Shown here: positions 1-5,429 of the stretch, in pieces
Numbering within the stretch: the first letter of the stretch is position 1
Layout of the letters: each line of letters begins with the position of its first letter
DNA from: Planctomycetaceae bacterium
Lineage (GTDB): Bacteria; Planctomycetota; Planctomycetia; Planctomycetales; Planctomycetaceae
DNA: 9,769 nucleotides
Assembly: GCA_020426125.1 (NCBI GenBank)
Contig: JAGQQQ010000476.1
Coordinates: forward strand, 1 to 9,769
Direction: 5' to 3'
Program-made: the position numbers and the translations under genes
The notes under the pieces: model-generated
What the model was told of the DNA's origin: nothing
The model's input: only the letters and a program-made list of their open reading frames with translations
The model's database searches: none

Positions 1-53
1 GCGAACTGCACGATTGTTCACGGTTTCATTTATAAAACTAAAAACGAAGAGTC

Positions 54-473
54 ATGAAGGAACTAACCATCAACCACCTTGCAGTATGGCTCAGCATTAT
101 CCTGTTAACCGTTTTGGGCTTTCTCTGGTACGGACCCTTATTCGGGGATACCTGGATGAAATTGGTCGGCCTGGATATGGCCACGGTAGAGGCCAATCCG
201 CCTGGTGCCGGCGTCTGGATCACCAACCTCGTCGCAACGATCGTGCCGGCTTACACGCTGGCTTGGTTATTCACCAAACTTCAGGTAGAGTCGGCATTGC
301 GCGGTGCACTGATCGGCTTGCTGATTGCATTTGCTTTTGTACATTTGTCGCGCATGACCAGCGATATGTTTGCTTTTCGGCCTTATGAATTGTCCTGGAT
401 CACGGGCGGTTTCAGTCTGGTAGGCCTGGCAATCGCCGGCCTGGTGCTGGGCGCCTGGCGAAAATATAAATAG
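54..473 (+). CDS. DUF1761 family membrane protein
   Basis: A 139-residue integral membrane protein of the DUF1761 family, whose function is unknown. The family signature near the first helix is visible (FLWYGPLFGDTWMK, residues 23-36). Four hydrophobic segments can be drawn at about 8-27, 54-75, 82-100 and 115-135, and the protein ends in a short basic tail (WRKYK). There is no signal peptide distinct from helix 1. The ATG at 54 is preceded by A-rich sequence without a Shine-Dalgarno motif, which is common in Bacteroidota and unlike the AGGA-type sites further right in this window. The gene is followed directly by a strong hairpin, so it is probably transcribed alone or as the last gene of a unit starting left of the window. 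The family call is fairly secure from the signature and helix layout; no reaction can be assigned. Confidence 0.85.
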   Translation: MKELTINHLAVWLSIILLTVLGFLWYGPLFGDTWMKLVGLDMATVEANPPGAGVWITNLVATIVPAYTLAWLFTKLQVESALRGALIGLLIAFAFVHLSRMTSDMFAFRPYELSWITGGFSLVGLAIAGLVLGAWRKYK

Positions 474-481
474 CGCAGGTT

Positions 482-509
482 CCGGGCACTGTACCCTCAC
501 AGTGCCCGG
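482..509 (+). terminator. Hairpin after the DUF1761 gene
   Basis: A perfect 10-bp inverted repeat, CCGGGCACTG (482-491) with CAGTGCCCGG (500-509), encloses an 8-nt loop and starts 8 nt after the stop codon. No clean T-run follows (TAAACCCTTGTAC), so it may be a weak or factor-dependent terminator or an mRNA 3'-end stabiliser. The stem is well beyond chance for this position. Confidence 0.6.
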
Positions 510-569
510 TAAACCCTTGTACAAAAAAGACGCCGGTATTTTTATGAATAAATCTGAACAACAGACGGC

Positions 570-1493
570 ATGATGCTCCTGGATCGACATATTGTGCCCG
601 ACTTGCCGGAACCTGTCCGACTCAGTGATTATGCCTGTAGTTGCTTCCCGGATGTACCTTCCCGAAAGGGGATCAAAAAAGCCATTCAGCGTGGGCAGCT
701 GCACGTTAATGGGGCTCCGGAGACGACCGGCTATTGGGTTCAGACCGGCGATCAGTTGGAACTCTACGAAGCTGAGCCAAGGGTCGCAAAGGTGTTTGAG
801 CTGCCCCTGCCGGTTATTTATGAAGATGACGACCTGGCTGTTGTTCTAAAGCCTGCCGGCTACAAGGTTAGCGGCAATCAATTCCAGACCATTCATAATG
901 CCTTGCCTTTTAACCTGAAGCCGCCTGTTGCCGGTGACAACCTGGCAACGCCCCTGCCTGTACACCGGCTCGACAAACCTACCAGCGGCCTGCTCCTGGT
1001 GGCCAAATCCCTGAAAGCCCGCATCGACCTCGGCGAACAATTGAAACAGCAAAGTGTCAAAAAACGCTATCAGGCGGTTGTCATCGGACAAATGCCCGAG
1101 GCGGGATTCATCGATGAACCCTTGGAAGGAAAACCTGCGCGTACCCGCTACCACTTGCTGGATACCTGCCCTTCCTTGAAAAATGAAACCCTGAGCTGGC
1201 TGGATCTTTGGCCCGAAACCGGCCGCACGCACCAATTGCGGGTCCACATGCTCCATCTCAAATGTCCAATCATCGCGGACAAACTGTACGCCGGGCACGA
1301 TCACGTCAGTCTCAAGGATCTGGTCGAGACGGAAACGAACGAGGAACCGCTTATTGCCCGGCAGGCGCTACATGCCTTCCGATTGGAACTCAGGCACCCG
1401 GTGACGGACGCGATCATGCAGTTTGAAGCCCCCTTACCAGACGACTTTCAACGGGCCCTCGATGCCATTCGAACGCACCGGACAGTACACTAA
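570..1493 (+). CDS. RluA-family pseudouridine synthase with N-terminal S4 domain
   Basis: A 307-residue RNA pseudouridine synthase, which isomerises specific uridines in rRNA or tRNA to pseudouridine in the cytoplasm. An S4-type RNA-binding region covers about residues 17-70 (LSDYACSCFP, SRKGIKKAIQRGQLHVNG, GDQLELYE). The catalytic domain then carries the RluA motif HRLDKPTSGLLLVAK (132-146), with D135 as the expected nucleophile. It is followed by KRYQAVV (165-171), ETGRTHQLRVHM (216-227) and LHAFRLELRHPVT (267-279). All core motifs are intact and the length is normal. Two ATGs stand in tandem (570, 573) with no clear Shine-Dalgarno site. The way the S4 region opens (LSDYA...PSRKGIKKAI) resembles RluA-type enzymes of Bacteroidota more than planctomycete ones; this is from memory, not a search. 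The target uridine cannot be told from sequence. A terminator follows within 10 nt. Confidence 0.92.
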   Translation: MMLLDRHIVPDLPEPVRLSDYACSCFPDVPSRKGIKKAIQRGQLHVNGAPETTGYWVQTGDQLELYEAEPRVAKVFELPLPVIYEDDDLAVVLKPAGYKVSGNQFQTIHNALPFNLKPPVAGDNLATPLPVHRLDKPTSGLLLVAKSLKARIDLGEQLKQQSVKKRYQAVVIGQMPEAGFIDEPLEGKPARTRYHLLDTCPSLKNETLSWLDLWPETGRTHQLRVHMLHLKCPIIADKLYAGHDHVSLKDLVETETNEEPLIARQALHAFRLELRHPVTDAIMQFEAPLPDDFQRALDAIRTHRTVH

Positions 1494-1499
1494 AGCTAG

Positions 1500-1525
1500 C
1501 GGGGGGCGTCAGCCCCCTGTGTTTT
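1500..1525 (+). terminator. Intrinsic terminator after the pseudouridine synthase
   Basis: GGGGGC (1502-1507), loop GTCA, GCCCCC (1512-1517) form a very stable stem. G1501-T1518 wobble and C1500-G1519 pairs extend it, and TGTGTTTTG follows. It begins a few bases after the TAA at 1491-1493. The preceding AGCTAGC and the GGGCGTCAGCCC core look like a repeated intergenic element I recall from planctomycete genomes. Confidence 0.75.
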
Positions 1526-1595
1526 GAGACATCGATTTCCGTACGACATTCCGTTGCGTCAAGTTCCCTGTGAAAGCAATCGTCGTCACGTCCGT

Positions 1596-1608
1596 AATGA
1601 CTGTCATT
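1596..1608. promoter_or_regulatory. Candidate operator palindrome upstream of the FAH-fold gene
   Basis: AATGAC-T-GTCATT is a perfect 6-1-6 inverted repeat lying 19 nt before the start codon at 1628. Its size and position suit a dimeric repressor site such as those of GntR-type regulators, but no regulator gene is present in the window. A 6-1-6 palindrome is expected about twice by chance in a window this long, so the position is the only argument. Confidence 0.3.
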
Positions 1609-1627
1609 TGTTGTTGAGACCAAGATC

Positions 1628-2506
1628 ATGAAACTGGCCAAAGTTAAAGTGGTGGATGAACGGACCGGGGTCCCGGTCGATTCGGTGGCCGTCATCGAAG
1701 GGGAATCAGCCCGGGTGCTGTCGTTGAGCCGGGCGGGAATCAGCACTCTGGCGGAGTTGCTTCATTCCGAGGATCCCCGCAAAGTCGCGGAAGACCTGAG
1801 CAGCGGAGCCCGGACGTACTCCATCGCCGATGTGAAGCTCCTCGCTCCGATCGACTACCAGGAAGTCTGGGCGGCCGGCGTCACCTATAAACGGAGCCAG
1901 ATCGCACGGATGGAAGAATCCGAGACCGGGGCTTCCCATTATGATCTGGTCTACACGGCGGACCGCCCCGAGATCTTTTTCAAAGCGACGCCGAATCGCG
2001 TCGTCCATCCGGGCGAAGCGGTACGAGTCCGACACGACAGCGACTGGACGGTCCCCGAACCGGAGTTCACACTGGTCCTCAATCCCAAGCTGGAGATCGT
2101 GGCGTACACCATCGGCAACGACATGTCCGCACGAGACATCGAAGGGGAGAACCCGCTGTACCTCCCCCAAGCCAAAGTGTACCGCCAGTGCTGTGCGCTG
2201 GGACCCTACGTTCTCCTCGCGGACGAACCGCTGGCGCTGGCAGAAACGAAGGTCGAACTGCGGATCCATCGCAGCGGTGAACAAGTCTTCCAGGGTGACA
2301 CCAACCTGGGCCAGCTCCACCGCAAACTCCCGGAACTCGCGGAGTGGCTCGGAAAGGAAGACGACTTCCCCACCGGGGCCTTTCTCCTGACCGGCACTGG
2401 AATCGTCCCCGACGACGATTTTTCCCTGGAAGACGGGGACGAGATTGAAATCGAAGTCACTGGGATCGGCGTGTTGAGGAATTCCGTGGTGAAAGGCCAG
2501 AAGTAG
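1628..2506 (+). CDS. Fumarylacetoacetate hydrolase-fold protein, probable 2-keto-3-deoxy sugar-acid dehydratase
   Basis: A 292-residue FAH-superfamily enzyme, a metal-dependent fold acting on keto acids in the cytoplasm. The N-terminal cap is about residues 1-70. The catalytic domain shows RPEIFFKATPNR (113-124), PEPEFTLVLNP (143-153), YTIGNDMSARDIEGENPLY (160-178), YLPQAKVYRQCCALGP (178-193) and TGTGIVPDDD (255-264). The likely divalent-metal ligands are E144, E146 and D165. The DIEGENPLYLPQAK block and a total length near 293 match the archaeal 2-dehydro-3-deoxy-D-arabinonate dehydratase (KdaD) type, which makes 2-oxoglutarate semialdehyde, better than true fumarylacetoacetase (about 420 residues). 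Other FAH activities (ureidoglycolate-lyase-like, acylpyruvase) remain possible. The start has only a weak GAG upstream (1616-1618). The gene stands alone: it has a palindrome just upstream and a terminator directly behind. Family call secure, substrate inferred. Confidence 0.9.
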   Translation: MKLAKVKVVDERTGVPVDSVAVIEGESARVLSLSRAGISTLAELLHSEDPRKVAEDLSSGARTYSIADVKLLAPIDYQEVWAAGVTYKRSQIARMEESETGASHYDLVYTADRPEIFFKATPNRVVHPGEAVRVRHDSDWTVPEPEFTLVLNPKLEIVAYTIGNDMSARDIEGENPLYLPQAKVYRQCCALGPYVLLADEPLALAETKVELRIHRSGEQVFQGDTNLGQLHRKLPELAEWLGKEDDFPTGAFLLTGTGIVPDDDFSLEDGDEIEIEVTGIGVLRNSVVKGQK

Positions 2507-2527
2507 GGGCAAAGGCTCCTTTGGAGT

Positions 2528-2552
2528 GCGGTGACTCGTCACCGCTATTTTT
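2528..2552 (+). terminator. Intrinsic terminator after the FAH-fold gene
   Basis: GCGGTGA (2528-2534), loop CTCG, TCACCGC (2539-2545) make a perfect 7-bp stem followed by TATTTTT. This is a textbook Rho-independent terminator 21 nt after the TAG, and it separates the FAH-fold gene from the next one. Confidence 0.9.
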
Positions 2553-2580
2553 GACTGGAGTTAAGACATTAAGACTGTAG

Positions 2581-2593
2581 AACAACCGTTGTT
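2581..2593. promoter_or_regulatory. Candidate palindromic site upstream of the small membrane gene
   Basis: AACAAC-C-GTTGTT is a perfect 6-1-6 inverted repeat in the spacer, 58 nt before the start at 2652. A TTGACT that could serve as a -35 element lies at 2551-2556, but no convincing -10 is at the right distance. It has the same geometry as the palindrome at 1596-1608, with a different sequence. Chance occurrence cannot be excluded. Confidence 0.25.
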
Positions 2594-2651
2594 TAATCGG
2601 GGTCCGTTTTGGATCTGATCTACACAAACTCGTTCTTGCGAGGACGTGACG

Positions 2652-3077
2652 ATGTCGGGCAACCAACCTTCTCATTCCCAAACTAAAGGTCGCAGAACAC
2701 ACTTGTCGTTCATCGGGTTCTGGACAATGTTCTTCTCGGCCTTTTTCGCTCAGCCAGTGATGGCATATGCTCAGTCCATCAATCACATCAACGCCTCTTC
2801 CATCGTCGTCGTGTTCGGAGCAGTGACGTTGGCTTACAGTCTGGGAACCTTTTCGAAGGAGATCTCCACGTTACGCCACGTTTTCAGCATTTGTGTTATC
2901 TCGTCGTTTGTGGTCTGTCTTTCAACTATGGTCGGAATGGAATGGGGCGTAATGGTATCAAGAAACTCGAGATTCCCTTTCCTCACTCCCTTGTCCGGCT
3001 ACTTCGTTGGAGCATTTTTTCCCTCTGTCGTGAGCAATTTCTTTGTTGTCCGGAGACTTTACCAGTACACAGACTGA
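2652..3077 (+). CDS. Hypothetical four-helix membrane protein
   Basis: A 141-residue protein I do not recognise. It has a short polar N-terminus (SGNQPSHSQTKGRRTH) and four hydrophobic segments at about 18-40, 48-67, 76-99 and 114-134, ending in a basic VRRLYQYTD tail. This is consistent with a small inner-membrane protein with its N-terminus on the positive (cytoplasmic) side. I chose the ATG at 2652 over the in-frame GTG at 2646 because AGGA (2641-2644) sits 7 nt before it and would be too close to the GTG. The gene is visibly poorer in G+C than its neighbours, which hints at a different history. It is isolated: a terminator stands upstream and a 104-nt spacer downstream. The coding call rests on the ribosome site and ordered helices, not on homology. 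Confidence 0.65.
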   Translation: MSGNQPSHSQTKGRRTHLSFIGFWTMFFSAFFAQPVMAYAQSINHINASSIVVVFGAVTLAYSLGTFSKEISTLRHVFSICVISSFVVCLSTMVGMEWGVMVSRNSRFPFLTPLSGYFVGAFFPSVVSNFFVVRRLYQYTD

Positions 3078-3181
3078 TATCGATTGTGGAGAATGACAGA
3101 ATCCTTTAACAGCCAGTCGCGTCAGTCCAGTTCTACCAGACATCGATTGATCATTACTTCCCAAAAACTTTGTGGAATCCG

Positions 3182-4042
3182 ATGTTGAATGACTCGCTCA
3201 CTAAGACGCTCTTCTCCGGGATTCTCTTGGCATTGTTAGGAATTCCCCTTCAGGCCCAAGAGAAGGCCGCGAAGGATGATCCGACATTTCTGGCTCAGGT
3301 GACGTCGGAGATCACCGTCGAACTGTTGGCGGTGTTGCCGGCCGGGGGCAATGTCGACGCCGCGTGGCGGGCGAATGGGATGCCGTTCGAAACAACGCCT
3401 CATACGACGAATTGGCCCAACTCCCCCCAGCGTCCCCGTGATAGGAAAGAGGCCTGGGAGTTTGTGTTCCGGTTCTCCGGACTCGATCCCCAACAGAGCC
3501 TCACCGCGCGCATCTCGGGCCAATGGTTCCTGCCCCATCGCAACGAACATGGCATCCTCCGAGTCGTCGTTACTCCCAAGGATCCCCAGTCTCCGATCAC
3601 GCTTCGCTTTGGGATCACCGACGTCGATTGGGGACCAACGGTGTCGGTCAATGAGAAAGGGGAGGCAATCGGCAACTATGATGTGCCCGCCGAGTGCCGA
3701 GAGGTCTATTCGCAAATTGGGGCCGACCATGTCGAACGACGAGGCAAGTATTGGATGTTCAACTGGTCGGGGCTCGAAGGACTGGATGATCGGGCGCAGG
3801 CGACGGTGGTCGCCATCGACTTGGGAGGGCAGCAGCATCGTCGCCGTGGGACGACTCTCTGGGACGGCGACGGCGGCTCCTACTCAGCCGACCTGTTCGA
3901 TCTCCCCGCCGAGAATCTCGACCACTTTGAATACCGTCTCCGACCGTACCGATACTGGGTGACCTTTGAAAATGTCTCGCTGGTGCCCGGGAAAAGGACC
4001 GAAGTCACCGTGACGTCCGAATTGAAAAATGTGTCCGATTGA
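3182..4042 (+). CDS. Secreted protein of unknown function with a planctomycete-type C-terminal domain
   Basis: A 286-residue exported protein. The N-terminus is a classical Sec signal peptide: polar/basic start (MLNDSLTKT), hydrophobic core at about 10-22, and cleavage probably after LQA (residue 25) before QEKAAKDD. The mature part is probably beta-rich. It opens with VELLAVLPAG and WRANGMPFE (62-70) and ends with FEYRLRPYRYWVTFENVSL (249-267) plus PGKRTEVTVTSE (269-280). From memory, this ending resembles a domain fused to the C-terminus of planctomycete M56-type peptidases and ECF sigma-factor-like proteins. I see no catalytic motif; the domain here appears free-standing. I chose the ATG at 3182; a TTG at 3170 would add WNP before the signal peptide and is less likely. 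Only a weak GGAA (3174-3177) precedes it. A hairpin terminator follows. Confidence 0.75.
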   Translation: MLNDSLTKTLFSGILLALLGIPLQAQEKAAKDDPTFLAQVTSEITVELLAVLPAGGNVDAAWRANGMPFETTPHTTNWPNSPQRPRDRKEAWEFVFRFSGLDPQQSLTARISGQWFLPHRNEHGILRVVVTPKDPQSPITLRFGITDVDWGPTVSVNEKGEAIGNYDVPAECREVYSQIGADHVERRGKYWMFNWSGLEGLDDRAQATVVAIDLGGQQHRRRGTTLWDGDGGSYSADLFDLPAENLDHFEYRLRPYRYWVTFENVSLVPGKRTEVTVTSELKNVSD

Positions 4043-4051
4043 GCGGTCGTC

Positions 4052-4081
4052 TCACCCCGCCTGTGTCGGCGGGTGACTTTT
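4052..4081 (+). terminator. Intrinsic terminator after the secreted protein gene
   Basis: TCA (4052-4054) and CCCGCC (4056-4061) pair with GGCGGG (4068-4073) and TGA (4074-4076), with one bulged C at 4055 and loop TGTGTC. CTTTT follows. The stem starts 9 nt after the TGA stop codon. Confidence 0.75.
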
Positions 4082-4349
4082 GAATGGGAGGGGGCCTTTT
4101 CGGAAACTTGTCGCACAGGACGAAAGTCCCTTCCGTTGGCCGCGGCGGAAAATGGCGGACTGATGACTGGGCAAAAGACGGCAACTGGGCGGATTTACCG
4201 CAGTGATTTCGGAAAACTTCTCACCATGTCTGTTGCGAGGTGTCTCGAAAAACACGGAGTCATCGCACGGAAAAAATAGGGCCACCGAGGAATGCGAACA
4301 TCGGGTGAGGAGTTCAGGACCATTGTGGGCCCAGGACGTTGGCATTTGG
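4082..4349. other. Convergent intergenic spacer, no gene seen
   Basis: Between the terminator of the secreted-protein gene and the end of the minus-strand PLP gene I find no convincing coding region: the short open frames have no ribosome site and no recognisable protein character. The stretch holds a small perfect hairpin GGAC-GAAA-GTCC (4118-4129), a GNRA-type loop. It also has two similar stretches, TTTTCGGAAACTTGTC near 4097 and ATTTCGGAAAACTTCTC near 4204, and a candidate minus-strand terminator at 4271-4307. Confidence 0.5.
4271..4307 (-). terminator. Candidate terminator of the M81/PLP operon
   Basis: On the minus strand, CACCCGA (4307-4301) can pair with TCGGTG (4288-4283) with one bulged C and a 12-nt loop. 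GCCCTA and a run of six T (4276-4271) follow. The stem is short and 6 nt from the T-run, so the call is weak. Its position, about 45 nt after the stop of the PLP enzyme gene, is right for the operon end. Confidence 0.35.
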
Positions 4350-5429
4350 TTACCAGCCGTCAATCGCGTCCATGTCCAGCATCGGGCAGTCGACGTCCTG
4401 GTTCATCCGATCGACGGCGTGCGTGTCCTTAAAACCCGATCCGCTGACGACGCAGACAATCTTCGCGTCGCGTGAAACATCACCCTGCTCCGCCGCTTGC
4501 AGGGCTCCAGCGAGAGCGACAGCCCCCGCAGGCTCTGTGAACACCCCTTCTTCGCGAGCCAGTCGCCGTTGCGTCTCCCAGACGAATTCGTCCGTCACAA
4601 GGTGTCCGGTCCCGCCGGTCGCGCGGCATCCCTGAACGGCCAGATGCCCATCGACCACACTGGCCACCTGTAAACCGCTCACCTCCGTCGTACAGGCGAT
4701 TTCTTGGGCATGATCCCGGCCTTCTCGCAGGGGACCGGCAATCGTGTTGTTTCCCGTCGGCTGGACACATTCCACGGACGGAAGTCGCGGCAACTGGCCT
4801 CGCTCCTGAAGTCGCTGGAAGCCTTGGGCCATCGCAACGCACAATCCCCCACCCCCAGCCGGACAGAAGACATGGTCAATCCCCTCGGGGAGTTGTTCCG
4901 CGAGTTCGAAGGCCATCGTCTGGACCCCGGACATTCCCAGCGGACTGTAGACAAAGGCACTAATCTGCAGAGCCGAGTCGGGACGCTCTCCCAGTTCTTT
5001 GAGCTTTTCGAAGACGGCGGTCGTCGTCGCGGCGTCGGTTCCGAACTTCCGGATTCGGGCGATCTTGGCTCCGTAGGCCATCATCTGCATCATCTTCCCA
5101 CGCGGCGCTCCCTCCACGAGCGCGATGCGGCATTCAATCCCCGCTGCCGCACAATACGCTGCGAGGGCCGCTCCGGTGTTTCCGCTCGACGTGGCGATGC
5201 ACTTCTTCTGGCCTCGGGCGACCATGTGCGAGATCGCCGAGAAGGCGAAACGATCCTTGTACGACCCGGAGGCGTTGCCATGTTCCAACTTGAAAAACAG
5301 GTTGGGGAGTCCGACCGACGGACCAATCCGCCGCGACCGGATTAAAGCCGTGTCCCCTTCCCCCAACGTCAACTGAGCCCCCTCCGGAACTGGCTCCAGC
5401 AAATCCGCCCAACGCCAGATGTTCATCAT
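4350..5429 (-). CDS. Threonine synthase-like PLP-dependent enzyme
   Basis: A 359-residue cytoplasmic enzyme of PLP fold type II (threonine synthase/tryptophan synthase beta family). Visible motifs are TLGEGDTAL (21-29), NASGSYKDRFA (52-62) with K58 as the PLP-binding lysine, and SSGNTGAALAAY (81-92), which is the substrate/PLP loop. Further on are CPAGGGGL (189-196, phosphate-binding glycine loop), EGVFTEPAGAVALAG (294-308) and VSGSGFKD (328-335). The pattern and length fit the compact threonine synthase type, which turns O-phosphohomoserine into threonine. Related threonine/serine dehydratase or other beta/gamma-eliminating activities are possible. No homoserine kinase or homoserine dehydrogenase gene is nearby. 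Instead the ATG overlaps the M81 peptidase stop (ATGA, 5429-5426), so translation is probably coupled. This argues for a catabolic or side-pathway role rather than housekeeping ThrC. A second ATG follows immediately. Confidence 0.88.
   Translation of the reverse strand: MMNIWRWADLLEPVPEGAQLTLGEGDTALIRSRRIGPSVGLPNLFFKLEHGNASGSYKDRFAFSAISHMVARGQKKCIATSSGNTGAALAAYCAAAGIECRIALVEGAPRGKMMQMMAYGAKIARIRKFGTDAATTTAVFEKLKELGERPDSALQISAFVYSPLGMSGVQTMAFELAEQLPEGIDHVFCPAGGGGLCVAMAQGFQRLQERGQLPRLPSVECVQPTGNNTIAGPLREGRDHAQEIACTTEVSGLQVASVVDGHLAVQGCRATGGTGHLVTDEFVWETQRRLAREEGVFTEPAGAVALAGALQAAEQGDVSRDAKIVCVVSGSGFKDTHAVDRMNQDVDCPMLDMDAIDGW

Noticed and set aside
1..53. Possible promoter with TATAAA at 31-36 before the first gene
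   Set aside because: The nearest -35-like element is only 11 nt upstream and the box is very close to the ATG, so it is not supportable.
1706..2542. 278-residue open frame on the minus strand over the FAH-fold gene
   Set aside because: It is a shadow of an intact FAH-superfamily gene and runs through its terminator.
1526..3152. AGACATCGATT occurring in two spacers (about 1527 and 3139)
   Set aside because: An 11-nt match with no further similarity around it; most likely chance.
4704..5345. 213-residue open frame on the plus strand over the PLP enzyme gene
   Set aside because: It is antisense to the PLP motifs, with no ribosome site and low-complexity Arg-rich content.
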